Positions 20,513 through 29,354 of a DNA stretch of 64,000 nt are shown in pieces. The notes under the pieces are model-generated. The model was given only the letters and a program-made list of their open reading frames with translations, searched no databases and was not told where the DNA came from. Source of the DNA: Mycobacterium sp. ENV421 (GTDB lineage Bacteria > Actinomycetota > Actinomycetes > Mycobacteriales > Mycobacteriaceae); assembly GCF_002887815.1 (NCBI RefSeq), contig NZ_PDHO01000027.1, positions 1-64,000 of the forward strand, written 5' to 3'. Numbering within the stretch: the stretch's first letter is position 1; every line of letters starts with the position of its first letter. The position numbers and the translations under genes are program-made.

Positions 20513-21373
20513 CTAGCGCTTCACGCAGCGGAATCCGATGTGGCTCATGCCGGTGTCGACCATCTGCGGGCGGCGCGCGGCGGGACGGTAGCGCCTGCAG
20601 TAGCTGTCGGCGCACAGGAACGATCCGCCTTTGACGACCTTGCGTGGCACGGTGAACTGCGGCTGCGCGGGGTCGTAGCTGGCCGCCTCGCTGCCCGCCC
20701 ACCAATCGGTGGTCCACTCCCAGACATTGCCGGCCATGTCGAACAGTCCGTATCCGTTGGGTCCGAAGGTGCCGACGTCGGTGGTGCGTCCGTAGCCGGG
20801 TTCCGGGCGCCAGGGGAAGTCGCCGTGCCAGTAGTTGGCCAGGCGCTCGCCGGGTCCTTCGGGCTGATCGCCCCACGTGTAGTCGGTGTGCTCGCGCCCG
20901 CCGCGGGCGGCGGTCTCCCATTCGGCCTCGGTCGGCAATGCCAATCCGACCCAGGCTGCGTAGGCTTCGGCGTCCTCGTACGCGACGTGGACGACGGGGT
21001 GCTCGGCGCGTTTGGCGATCGACGAACCGGGTCCCAACGGGTGCAGCCAGGAGGCGCCCGGGGTCCAGGTCCACCACTGGCTGAGGTGACGCAGGTCGAC
21101 GGGCCCGCTGGTCCGGCGGAACACCATCGAGCCCGGTTGCAGGTTGGCCGGCGGCGCACCCGGATAGTCGGTCGGGTTCAGCGGCCGCTCGGCGACGGTG
21201 AGATAACCGGTGGCCGAGACGAATTCGGTGAACTCTGCATTGGTGACCTGCCGGGCCTGGATGCCAAAGCCGGCGATGGTCACCGGTCGAGCGGGAGATT
21301 CTTCGGGGTAGTGCCGGTCGGAGCCCAGCATGGCGGTCTGTGCGGGGATCCGGACCAGTTCGGGCTCAGTCAC
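20513..21373 (-). CDS. Formylglycine-generating enzyme (sulfatase-modifying factor)
   Basis: A 286-residue FGE-sulfatase domain protein that oxidises the active-site Cys of sulfatases to formylglycine. The copper-binding catalytic pair is intact in GGSFLCADSYCRRYRPAARR (CxxxxC), and MAGNVWEWTTDWW and SHIGFRCVKR are family hallmarks. Start GTG 21373 overlaps the HAD gene stop by 8 bp and gives VTEPELVRIPAQTAMLGSD; the frame is open upstream inside the HAD gene but that part is not FGE-like. Its likely client is the sulfatase encoded two genes upstream in the same operon. Confidence 0.93.
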   Translation of the reverse strand: MTEPELVRIPAQTAMLGSDRHYPEESPARPVTIAGFGIQARQVTNAEFTEFVSATGYLTVAERPLNPTDYPGAPPANLQPGSMVFRRTSGPVDLRHLSQWWTWTPGASWLHPLGPGSSIAKRAEHPVVHVAYEDAEAYAAWVGLALPTEAEWETAARGGREHTDYTWGDQPEGPGERLANYWHGDFPWRPEPGYGRTTDVGTFGPNGYGLFDMAGNVWEWTTDWWAGSEAASYDPAQPQFTVPRKVVKGGSFLCADSYCRRYRPAARRPQMVDTGMSHIGFRCVKR

Positions 21374-22262
21374 CGAAGACGGTTTTCCAGTCGTCGCGCA
21401 TACTCGCCCGTGTCCAGCCGGACTTCTCGGCGTGCTCCAGGGCCTTCTCCGCGCCTGCGGTGTAAGCGAATTCGCGCATATCGTCATCGTGGCAGACCAA
21501 CATCGCCAGCGACGGCCCTGATCCGGCCATCGCGTACTGCAGCATCTCGATGTCCCCGTTGGAGTTGCCCACGGCCAGGATCGGCCGCCGGCCAACCCGC
21601 TCCCAGATGCCGACCGGCTTGACCGGGCCGTCGTTGAGGATTTCCGGCTGCGCGGTGGTCAGCAGTTCGCCGTTCTGGTAGATCAATCCGACCGAACTGC
21701 CGATCACCCGTTCCGGCGGGACGCCGTACATCGCCGTCGTGACGGGCCGCATGAAGTCCCGGCCGCCGCCGGAGACGATGTAGTTGGTGAAGCCCGACGA
21801 CTCGAGGTAGCGCAGCAATTCGATCATCGGCGCATACCCGCAGGCGGTGTACGCACGGCCGAGTGTCGGATGCTTGGCGTCGGCGAAAAATGCGTTGACC
21901 CGCGCCGCGTGCTCCTCGGTGGTGATGGTGGCGTTGGCCGAAAGAACGGCTCCGGCAAGGAGTTTCAGGTCGGAGTCGTCACCGTTGTAGTGCTTGGTGA
22001 CTGCGTCGCCGAACCAGCCCAGATCGCCGGATGTCGCGGCGGTGTAGGGCTGTTCGGTAGCCAGCGCGGGATCGAGCGCGACCTGTTCGGCGATCCGGCG
22101 GACCAGGAAGTCCAGCTGGATGTATGCCGGCTTCTCGCACCACAGCGTGCCGTCGTTGTCGAACACGGCGACCCGCTCCTCGGGTGCCACCGAGTCGACG
22201 GCACGCGCTGTGAACTCGACGAGTGCCGACTTCGCGGCCCCGTCGGCCCACGACTCCAGCAT
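21366..22262 (-). CDS. HAD-family phosphatase
   Basis: A 298-residue haloacid dehalogenase-superfamily protein. Motif I is VAVFDNDGTLW, with the nucleophile Asp and the general-acid Asp; NYIVSGGGRDFMRPV is motif II; ILAVGNSNGDIEMLQYA is motif IV. No signal peptide. It resembles cytoplasmic nonspecific HAD acid phosphatases; substrate unknown. Its ATG directly abuts the sulfatase TAG with no gap, and it overlaps the FGE start by 8 bp, so the three proteins are probably made together. Confidence 0.9.
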   Translation of the reverse strand: MLESWADGAAKSALVEFTARAVDSVAPEERVAVFDNDGTLWCEKPAYIQLDFLVRRIAEQVALDPALATEQPYTAATSGDLGWFGDAVTKHYNGDDSDLKLLAGAVLSANATITTEEHAARVNAFFADAKHPTLGRAYTACGYAPMIELLRYLESSGFTNYIVSGGGRDFMRPVTTAMYGVPPERVIGSSVGLIYQNGELLTTAQPEILNDGPVKPVGIWERVGRRPILAVGNSNGDIEMLQYAMAGSGPSLAMLVCHDDDMREFAYTAGAEKALEHAEKSGWTRASMRDDWKTVFGD

Positions 22263-23804
22263 CTAGTCGGCCGCCAGGAACTCGTCGAGCTTCTTCACGA
22301 TCTGGTCGATGCTGAAGCTCGCCGGTGGGTGCCGCGGCGGAAATTCCTTGAAGGTGTCGAGGAACATCGACGCCATCGCTGTTGCGTAGAACGCGAAGAA
22401 ATCCCGCCGCAGGAACCACTCGTAGTATGTGTTCGACGTGATGTCGGCGTACTCGAACGGGTCGGTGCGCAGGTTGAACAGCTTGGGTACCCGCAGCTCG
22501 GTGAACGGCTCGGCCCAGATCCGCAGTGTGCCCTGGCAGCGCTGCTCGGCGAACACGATCTTCCAATTCTCGAAACGCATCGCCACCAGTTGGGCGTCGT
22601 CGTTGAAATAGAAGAAGCCGCGTCTGGGACTGTGCTCGACCTCGCCCATCAGATAGGGCAGCAGGTTGAACCCGTCGATATGGACCTTGTATTCCATATC
22701 GCCGATCCGATAGCCCTTCTTCAGCTTCTCGCTGACGTCGGGGTCTCCCGCTGCGGCCAGCAACGTCGGCAGCCAGTCGTGGTGCTGGATGATGTCGTTG
22801 GAAACGGTGCCCGCCTTGATCTTTCCGGGCCAGCGGATCATCTCCGGCACCCGGTAGGCGCCCTCCCAGTTGGTGTTCTTCTCGCTGCGGAACGGAGTGG
22901 TACCGGCGTCCGGCCACGAGTTCCGATGCGGGCCGTTATCCGTTGAGTAGATGACGATGGTGTCCTCGGCGATACCGAGTTCGTCGAGAACGTCGAGCAC
23001 CGTGCCCACGTTCTTGTCGTGGTCGATCATCGCGTCGTGGTATTCCGACTGCCACAGCCCCGCCTGCCCCTTGCTGCCCGGTTTGAGGTGTGTGTACAGG
23101 TGCATGTGAGTGAAGTTGCACCAGACGAAGAACGGGTTTCCCGCGTCGTGCTGGCGACGGATGTACTCGACCGTGCGATCGGCGATGTCGTCGTCGATGG
23201 TCTCCATCCGCTTGGCGGTCAGCGGCCCGGTATCGGTGATGGTCTGCTTGCCGACGGGCCCGAACTTCTCGTCGTCGGGCTCGGTCGAAACTTCGGCCAG
23301 CGCCTTGCAGTCCATCACGCCGCGCGGCAAGGCCTGTTCGTAGAGTCGCGGGAATTGATCCTTGTGCGGATAGTCGTACTGCTCGGGTTCCTCTTCGGCG
23401 TTGAGGTGGTACAGGTTGCCGTAGAACTCGTCGAACCCGTGCACGGTCGGCAGGTACTTGTTGAGGTCGCCGAAATGATTCTTGCCGAACTGGCCGGTGG
23501 CGTATCCGAGCGGTTTGAGCAGCTCGGCGATCGTCGGATCCTCGGCGGCCCAGCCGATGTCGACACCGGGGATGCCGACCTTGCTCATTCCGGTGCGGTA
23601 GACGCTTTGGCCGCTGATGAAAGCGGCTCGTCCGGCCGTGCAGCTCTGTTCACCGTAGGAGTCGGTGAAGCGCATACCCTCGGCGGCGATCCGGTCGATG
23701 TTGGGCGTGCGGTAGCCCATGATTCCGTCGCTGTAGCAGGACAGGTTCGTGATCCCGATGTCATCGCCCCAGATGACCAAGATGTTGGGTTTTTCTCCAG
23801 GCAT
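22263..23804 (-). CDS. Cys-type arylsulfatase
   Basis: A 513-residue sulfatase of the alkaline-phosphatase superfamily. The formylglycine site is C55 in SCTAGRAAFISGQ (CxAxR form of the signature). NILVIWGDDIGITN provides the N-terminal Asp metal ligands, and VIYSTDNGPHRNSWPDAG the second metal set. There is no signal peptide, so it is probably cytoplasmic, like its FGE. TAACGT ends 6 nt before ATG 23804, predicting a leaderless start for the whole operon. Substrate unknown; the operon contains FGE, HAD, epimerase and SDR genes. Confidence 0.93.
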   Translation of the reverse strand: MPGEKPNILVIWGDDIGITNLSCYSDGIMGYRTPNIDRIAAEGMRFTDSYGEQSCTAGRAAFISGQSVYRTGMSKVGIPGVDIGWAAEDPTIAELLKPLGYATGQFGKNHFGDLNKYLPTVHGFDEFYGNLYHLNAEEEPEQYDYPHKDQFPRLYEQALPRGVMDCKALAEVSTEPDDEKFGPVGKQTITDTGPLTAKRMETIDDDIADRTVEYIRRQHDAGNPFFVWCNFTHMHLYTHLKPGSKGQAGLWQSEYHDAMIDHDKNVGTVLDVLDELGIAEDTIVIYSTDNGPHRNSWPDAGTTPFRSEKNTNWEGAYRVPEMIRWPGKIKAGTVSNDIIQHHDWLPTLLAAAGDPDVSEKLKKGYRIGDMEYKVHIDGFNLLPYLMGEVEHSPRRGFFYFNDDAQLVAMRFENWKIVFAEQRCQGTLRIWAEPFTELRVPKLFNLRTDPFEYADITSNTYYEWFLRRDFFAFYATAMASMFLDTFKEFPPRHPPASFSIDQIVKKLDEFLAAD

Positions 23805-23869
23805 ATTCCGACGTTAGGCCAGTCGGTCGGGCGATGGTGCGCTCTCACCAACTATTCATGAAACCTGGC

Positions 23870-24898
23870 TCAGGACGAACAGTTTTCGTATCGGGCGGTC
23901 AATTGTCGTTCCGCCTGGGTGGGTAGGTACACCAACGGGTCATACCTGGTGCATCCGCCGACGGTGACCACGACGGGGCCGCGGGCGAATCCGCGACCAC
24001 CGATGTGCCCGGACAGCTGATCGCCGGCACTGTAGAGAACCGGTGCCGGCAGTGTCGCCACGACCGGCAGATGTGTGCGCGCCAAACTCAATGCGACCGC
24101 GATATCGTGGGACCCGATTGTCTTCTCGGAGAACCAAACTGGTGCGGTGAGCGGAGCATTGATCCGTAGCCGATCGATATGGGCGATCGCCTGGTCACTG
24201 TTGAGCCGGTTGAACACATCCAGCTCGGCCGCCGTGGGCAGCCGCCGTGACGTCTTGATCTCGGCGGGGTGCTCCTTGCCGGCCTCGACGGACCAGTCCA
24301 GCCCCGCAAGGTGCGGGAATCGATCGGCCAACGTGCGCATCGCCGCGCTGACGTTGCGGTAGTCGCTCGGATCGGCGAGGTCGAGGCGTGCGAGATTCGA
24401 CTGGCCGCCTTCCTGTGCGGTCAGCTGTCCGCCCGGATGCGTAATGGTGGATCGCATAGTGACTGTGGCGCCGGGGAATTCGTGTCGGAGCAGCGCCCAG
24501 TCCCGCGCCTGCGTGACGATCTGATCCGCGTTGGTGATCGCCAGCGTCCCGCTGTCGACGGCGAACAGATTCCAGCCGCGTCGCAGGTCCATCTCGAGCC
24601 GGTATCCGGTGTACTTGCCCCCGGCAAGATCGCGCAGATACTGGGAGGTGATCGCGGCGGCCTGATCGCTGGTCAGATGGTCGGAAACGTCGACGTACAG
24701 GCGGAAGTAGACCATGCCCTGCGCCTGACTTCGGGCGAAGTCGCTCGTGGCCGCGACCACGCCGGGCAGACCCCGCACCTGGGCGGCGAGCGCGTCGGCA
24801 TCCGCGCGCCGGTCTGGCACGCCGCCGGGAGCGCACCCCACCAGCGCGGCGAGTGCGATCAACGCCCCCAGGGCGGCGGATAGACGGCGGATCGGCAC
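23870..24898 (-). CDS. Lipoprotein of unknown function
   Basis: A 342-residue lipoprotein. From GTG 24898 it reads VPIRRLSAALGALIALAALVGC with lipobox ALVGC, so the mature protein should be anchored on the outer face of the membrane. The rest has no domain I recognise; it shows alternating short beta and helical stretches (SDHLTSDQAAAITSQYL; HIDRLRINAPLTAPVW). TACACT lies 8 nt upstream of the GTG, a near-leaderless promoter. Divergent from the proton ATPase gene, separated by 121 bp. Confidence 0.8.
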   Translation of the reverse strand: MPIRRLSAALGALIALAALVGCAPGGVPDRRADADALAAQVRGLPGVVAATSDFARSQAQGMVYFRLYVDVSDHLTSDQAAAITSQYLRDLAGGKYTGYRLEMDLRRGWNLFAVDSGTLAITNADQIVTQARDWALLRHEFPGATVTMRSTITHPGGQLTAQEGGQSNLARLDLADPSDYRNVSAAMRTLADRFPHLAGLDWSVEAGKEHPAEIKTSRRLPTAAELDVFNRLNSDQAIAHIDRLRINAPLTAPVWFSEKTIGSHDIAVALSLARTHLPVVATLPAPVLYSAGDQLSGHIGGRGFARGPVVVTVGGCTRYDPLVYLPTQAERQLTARYENCSS

Positions 24899-25019
24899 GG
24901 CAACCGAGTGTACGGGTGTGGAGTCTGGCAACGCGCTGTGAGTGCGGAGTACTGAAGTCGCTCTCGCACCGGCCTTTTGGCCCTCGCGGTCGACGCGGCT
25001 TCGGAGCAGTGTGGAGGAC

Positions 25020-27416
25020 GTGAGCGCAGACGACACCCTGGCCACGGTCCCCTTGAGCGAGGCCTTGTCGACGTTGGAGACCTCGGCCCATGGACTGACA
25101 TCCGAGCAGGCGCTGACCCGTCGTGACCGTTATGGGCTCAACCAGATCGAAGAACAGCGCGTCAACCCGGTGCTGGCTTTCCTCGGCTATTTCTGGGCCC
25201 CGATCCCGTGGATGATCGAGGTGGCACTGCTGCTGTCGCTGGCCGCGCGGCACTGGGCGGATGCGCTGATCATCGGCATCCTCCTGATCCTCAACGGGCT
25301 CGTCGCATTCGTGGAAGAACACCAGGCGGCCGGCGCGATCGCCGCGCTCAAAGAGGGGTTGGCCACCTCGGCGCGCGTCCGGCGGGACGGGTCGTGGGTC
25401 ACCGTCGCGGTCAGTGAACTCGTGCCCGGCGACGTGGTCCGGGTACGTCTCGGTGATGTGATACCGGCTGATCTGCGGGTGCTCGACGACGTTTCGGTGC
25501 AGGTCGACCAATCCGCACTCACCGGAGAGTCACTGGCAGTGACCAGGGGCCGGGGTCAACCGCTGTACTCCGGCTCGGTGCTGGTGCGCGGCGAGGCGGA
25601 TGCGGTCGTGTACGCCACCGGTGCCTCGTCGTATTTCGGGCGCACCGCTGCGCTGGTACAGACGGCCGGCACGATCAGTCACTTCCAGCGCGCCGTTCTG
25701 CGCATCGGCCACTACCTGATCGTGCTCGCTGTGGGGTTGGTGGCGCTGACGACGGTGGTGTCGCTGATCCGCGGCAACGCCGTCCTGGAGACGCTCGAGT
25801 TCGCGTTGGTGGTGACGATCGCATCCATCCCGGTCGCCCTGCCCGCGGTGCTGTCGGTCACGATGGCGGTCGGGGCGCGCAAACTCGCCCGACAGCAAGC
25901 GGTGGTGAGCCACCTGCCGGCCATCGAGGAATTGGGCGGCATGGACCTGCTGTGCTCCGACAAGACCGGCACGCTCACCCAGAACCAGCTGGCAGTCGCC
26001 GCGGTCTGGACCGCCGACGGAGTGACCGAGCAGACACTGCTCGCCACCGCCGCACTGGCCTCCCGCGCCGAGGACAACGACCCCATCGATCTCGCGGTAC
26101 TGGCCAGCGGGGTTCAGGTTCCGGCGGCCGACGTATCGCTGTTCGTCCCGTTCGACCCGGTGAGCAAGCGAACCGAAGCGCAGGTGCGCGATGTTTCCGG
26201 CGGGCAGTTCCACGTGAGCAAGGGCGCACCGCAGGTCATCGCCGCGCTGTGCCAACACGACCCCGCCGCCGACGCGGTCGCCGGCGTCGTCGGCGGATTC
26301 GCCACCCACGGCTATCGCTCCCTGGCAGTGGCTCAGACCGACTCGGCCGGTGTCTGGCGGATGGTGGGCGTGCTCGGCCTGGCCGACCCACCGAGGTTCG
26401 ACTCGGCTGAAACCATCGCCGCAGCAAGGGAACTCGGAGTCCACGTCAAGATGGTCACCGGCGATCAGGTTGCGATCGGGCAGGAGATCGCCCGCCAGGT
26501 CGGCCTCGGTGACCGGATCCTCGACGCCGCCGCGCTCGACGCATCCGCGGACCAGGAGCTGGCTGATGTGGTGGCGGGCGCTGACGGGTTCGCTCAGGTC
26601 TATCCCGAACACAAGTACCGGATCGTTGAGCTTCTGCAGTCCCGCGGACACATCGTGGGAATGACCGGCGACGGCGTCAACGATGCTCCGGCGCTCAAGC
26701 AGGCTGACGCCGGGATCGCCGTTGCGGGCGCCACCGATGCCGCACGGGCAGCAGCGGATGTGGTGCTGCTCGCACCGGGACTTTCGGTGATCGTGGCCGC
26801 AATCCGAGAGGCCCGCGAGATCTTCGAGAGGATGACCAGCTACGCCATCTACCGCATCGCCGAGACGATCCGGGTGCTGTTGCTCATCACGCTCTCGATC
26901 ATCGTGATGAACTTCTTTCCGGTCACCGCGGTGATGATCGTGTTCCTCGCGTTGCTCAATGACGGTGCCATCCTGGCGATCGCCTACGACCGGGTTCGCG
27001 GCTCATCAAAACCCGCGTCCTGGGACATGCAGGGGATCTTGGTCATCGCCACCGCGCTCGGCCTGATGGGGGTGGCCGAGACGTTTCTGCTGTTTCTGGT
27101 CGCGGACAAGTATTTCGGCCTCGACCACGACCTGATTCGGACCCTCATCTACCTCAAACTGTCGGTGTCGGGCCATCTGACCATTTTCGTCACTCGCACC
27201 CGGCGGCCGTTCTGGTCGTCACCTGCGCCTGCTCGTGTTCTGCTCGTCGCAGTCATCGGGACGCAGGCGGTGGCGACGGTGATCGCGGTCTGCGGGTTCG
27301 CCATGACGCCGCTGGGCTGGCGATGGGCGGCTGTGGTCTGGGTGTACGCGATTATCTGGTTCCTCGTCGAGGACCGCGTGAAGTTACTCGCGTATCGCTG
27401 GCTCGATCGGCGGTAA
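25020..27416 (+). CDS. P-type ATPase, plasma-membrane H+-ATPase (P3A) type
   Basis: A 798-residue cation pump. D314 in CSDKTGTLTQNQ is the phosphorylated Asp; VDQSALTGESLAVTR is the actuator motif; MTGDGVNDAPALKQADAGIAV is the hinge. The compact length, WAPIPWMIEVALLLS before the actuator and VTIASIPVALPAVLSVTMAVGA at the ion site match P3A proton pumps of plants, fungi and some prokaryotes rather than Ctp heavy-metal pumps. It probably exports H+ using ATP. GGAGGA precedes GTG 25020; an upstream in-frame ATG at 24942 lacks family similarity. Confidence 0.9.
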   Translation: MSADDTLATVPLSEALSTLETSAHGLTSEQALTRRDRYGLNQIEEQRVNPVLAFLGYFWAPIPWMIEVALLLSLAARHWADALIIGILLILNGLVAFVEEHQAAGAIAALKEGLATSARVRRDGSWVTVAVSELVPGDVVRVRLGDVIPADLRVLDDVSVQVDQSALTGESLAVTRGRGQPLYSGSVLVRGEADAVVYATGASSYFGRTAALVQTAGTISHFQRAVLRIGHYLIVLAVGLVALTTVVSLIRGNAVLETLEFALVVTIASIPVALPAVLSVTMAVGARKLARQQAVVSHLPAIEELGGMDLLCSDKTGTLTQNQLAVAAVWTADGVTEQTLLATAALASRAEDNDPIDLAVLASGVQVPAADVSLFVPFDPVSKRTEAQVRDVSGGQFHVSKGAPQVIAALCQHDPAADAVAGVVGGFATHGYRSLAVAQTDSAGVWRMVGVLGLADPPRFDSAETIAAARELGVHVKMVTGDQVAIGQEIARQVGLGDRILDAAALDASADQELADVVAGADGFAQVYPEHKYRIVELLQSRGHIVGMTGDGVNDAPALKQADAGIAVAGATDAARAAADVVLLAPGLSVIVAAIREAREIFERMTSYAIYRIAETIRVLLLITLSIIVMNFFPVTAVMIVFLALLNDGAILAIAYDRVRGSSKPASWDMQGILVIATALGLMGVAETFLLFLVADKYFGLDHDLIRTLIYLKLSVSGHLTIFVTRTRRPFWSSPAPARVLLVAVIGTQAVATVIAVCGFAMTPLGWRWAAVVWVYAIIWFLVEDRVKLLAYRWLDRR

Positions 27417-27426
27417 CCGCGCTCGT

Positions 27427-27432
27427 TATCCT
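27427..27432 (+). promoter_or_regulatory. -10 box of the exported-protein pair (leaderless)
   Basis: TATCCT ends 6 nt before ATG 27439, only 23 bp after the ATPase stop, so the pair at 27439-28232 seems to be transcribed independently of the pump. Confidence 0.5.
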
Positions 27433-27438
27433 CGAAGG

Positions 27439-27819
27439 ATGCCGACGAGATTCCGATTGCTCATGGCTGCCGCGCTCGTTGTCGGGCTGACTGCTCTGCA
27501 ACAGCCGTCGGCCAACGCCGGAACCGGCCACGAACCGCTGACCGCCGGGGGCCTGGTGGCGGCTCTCACCGCCGACGGTGTCGCGGTGCCCAACGCCATC
27601 GACACCACCGCCCAGGAGTGCCCCGCTGCCGGCTGCGAGCAAGCGATCGTCACCGACACCCTGAGGGTCAAGTCGTTCGCGACGGTCCGGCAGGCCAAGT
27701 GGTATTCGGTCGCGGCGGGGCTGCCTCGATTCGCCAACATCGTCGTCGAATTCGCGCCGCCGCTGACCGTCGCCGAACGAGACGGCTATCTCGAGGCGAT
27801 CGGACGGCTGCTGCCATGA
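27439..27819 (+). CDS. Small secreted protein, CPAAGC motif
   Basis: A 126-residue exported protein. MPTRFRLLMAAALVVGLTAL and ANAG form a signal peptide with a likely cleavage after about residue 27. The mature part carries ECPAAGCEQA, a CxxxxC pair that may form a disulfide, followed by an alpha/beta stretch. It is a paralogue of the next protein: both read (L/I)T..G...NA.D.TA..CP.AGC.QA...DT in the same order. Function unknown. Its stop overlaps the next start by ATGA. Confidence 0.8.
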   Translation: MPTRFRLLMAAALVVGLTALQQPSANAGTGHEPLTAGGLVAALTADGVAVPNAIDTTAQECPAAGCEQAIVTDTLRVKSFATVRQAKWYSVAAGLPRFANIVVEFAPPLTVAERDGYLEAIGRLLP

Positions 27820-28232
27820 GGTGTCCTCGGCGGCCCCTGAGGCTGGCGGTAGCCGGCCTCGCCGTGCTGGTGGCGGGCTGCGCCGGCCAGGACGCCGGTG
27901 CGCCGCCGCGGCCGAGCGTGCCGGCTGGACCGGTGATGCTCAACGATGCGTCGGTCGGCTCGGTACTGAGCGCCATCACGAAGTCTGGGCTGCCCGCGGT
28001 GAACGCCCACGATTCGACGGCGTCCAGGTGCCCGCAGGCAGGCTGTGTCCAAGCGACCGACACCGACACCGTCTCGATCCTGAAGTTCCCCAGCACCGGC
28101 AGAGCGGAGATCTACGCCGCCGCGGTGCCCGACATGCTCCAGGTCGAAGACGTCGTCCTGGTCTTCGCGAGCACCGTGACGAGCGAGCAGAAGGCCGCCT
28201 ACGGCCGCGCCGTCAAAGACGCGATGCGTTAG
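27816..28232 (+). CDS. Lipoprotein paralogue of the preceding secreted protein
   Basis: A 138-residue lipoprotein: MRCPRRPLRLAVAGLAVLVAGC has lipobox VAGC. The mature region repeats the plan of the upstream protein with RCPQAGCVQATDTDTVSIL, including the CxxxxC pair, so the two genes are a tandem duplication in which one product is free and the other lipid-anchored. ATG 27816 overlaps the previous stop (ATGA). Its TAG stop shares TTAG with the convergent hsd gene. Function unknown. Confidence 0.82.
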   Translation: MRCPRRPLRLAVAGLAVLVAGCAGQDAGAPPRPSVPAGPVMLNDASVGSVLSAITKSGLPAVNAHDSTASRCPQAGCVQATDTDTVSILKFPSTGRAEIYAAAVPDMLQVEDVVLVFASTVTSEQKAAYGRAVKDAMR

Positions 28233-29290
28233 CCCTTCATCTCGGCGTAGAGGTCGGTGTAGTAGGGCAGGCAGTGATCGAGCGCCTCACCGGTGGTGTA
28301 CAGCGGCTGGTAGCCCAGGTCGCGGCGGGCCTTGGCGATGGAGAAGTAGTTGTCGATCGACACCCGTTCCACCGCAAGCGGTTCCAGCGGCGGCTGGGGG
28401 AACTTGAACTTGAAGTGCAGCCACTGCCAGCCGGTCAGGACGGCATGGACGAAGCCGCCGGGAATCCATACCGTCGGCCACTTCTCGCCGCAGGCCTCCA
28501 CCACCGGCCGGGAGAAGTCGAACATGTTGATCGGCTCACCGTCGTTGATGAAGTACGCCTGACCGGGTGCGGTGCCACCGGGCACCAAATGCTCTGCGGC
28601 CAATATGAATCCGTGCACGAGGTTGTGCACGTAGGAGTTGTCGAGCTTGGCGTCCTTATTGCCGACGAGAACCTTCACGTGCCCGGCGATCACCCGCTCG
28701 AACAGCTTGCGGAACATGGTCTGATCGCCCCGGCCCCAGATCCCGCTGGGCCGGATCGAACAGGTCAGCAGACCGTCCACACCGTTCTGGCTGAGCACGA
28801 ACTTCTCGGCCACCACCTTGGTCTCGGTGTACAGGTCGTTGAAACGTGCTGTGTACGGCAGTGTTTCGTCGCCATTGACGATCCGCTGGCCGCCCATGAC
28901 CACGCTGTTGGATGCGGTGTAGACGAACCGCTTGACGCCGGCTGCTTGCGCGGCGTGCACCAGGTTCTTGGTCCCTTCGACGTTCACGTCGAAGCTGCGC
29001 TTGCGGTACTCCACGGTGACCGACGCCCCGCCCATCAAGTCGATGATCGCCGCGGTGTGGAAAATCGTGTCGATCCCGTCGACGGCCGCAGCGACGGTGG
29101 CGGTGTCGCAGATGTCGCCCTGGACCACTTCGAGGCGCTCATGGGAGGGCAGCGCCGACGGTGCCCGATCGAAGGCGCGAACGAAGTGTCCGCGGTCCAG
29201 CAACTCGGTCACGAGGTTGGCGCCGACGAATCCAGCGCCCCCGGTCACCAGGACGCGGCCCAGCTCGGTTGTCAGGGTGGCATCACTCAT
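28229..29290 (-). CDS. hsd: 3-beta-hydroxysteroid dehydrogenase / cholesterol dehydrogenase
   Basis: A 353-residue extended SDR of the 3-beta-HSD family, oxidising the 3-beta-hydroxyl of cholesterol and isomerising to the 4-en-3-one. VTGGAGFVGANLV binds NAD; YTASNSVVMGG holds the Ser and YTETK the Tyr-Lys pair. It is very similar to M. tuberculosis Rv1106c, the characterised enzyme. ATG 29290 follows TATTCT (29303-29298) by 7 nt, so leaderless; the open frame to 29389 is discounted. A perfect KstR consensus lies immediately upstream of the -10, consistent with cholesterol induction. Confidence 0.94.
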   Translation of the reverse strand: MSDATLTTELGRVLVTGGAGFVGANLVTELLDRGHFVRAFDRAPSALPSHERLEVVQGDICDTATVAAAVDGIDTIFHTAAIIDLMGGASVTVEYRKRSFDVNVEGTKNLVHAAQAAGVKRFVYTASNSVVMGGQRIVNGDETLPYTARFNDLYTETKVVAEKFVLSQNGVDGLLTCSIRPSGIWGRGDQTMFRKLFERVIAGHVKVLVGNKDAKLDNSYVHNLVHGFILAAEHLVPGGTAPGQAYFINDGEPINMFDFSRPVVEACGEKWPTVWIPGGFVHAVLTGWQWLHFKFKFPQPPLEPLAVERVSIDNYFSIAKARRDLGYQPLYTTGEALDHCLPYYTDLYAEMKG

Positions 29291-29305
29291 GGCGGCGAGA
29301 ATAAC

Positions 29306-29319
29306 TGAAACACGTTCCA
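29306..29319 (-). promoter_or_regulatory. KstR-type operator before hsd
   Basis: TGAAACACGTTCCA on the plus strand (TGGAACGTGTTTCA in the gene direction) matches TNNAACNNGTTNNA at every fixed position. It lies 2 bp upstream of the hsd -10 box TATTCT, in the spacer between -35 and -10, where a bound TetR-family repressor would block polymerase. Confidence 0.75.
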
Positions 29320-29354
29320 GTTTTCCAATATCGCAGGTTAGCGCGCCGGCCGGA

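Noticed and set aside
27821-29308. 495-codon open frame on the plus strand
   Set aside because: Out-of-frame with the lipoprotein and antisense to hsd; composition is that of a shadow frame.
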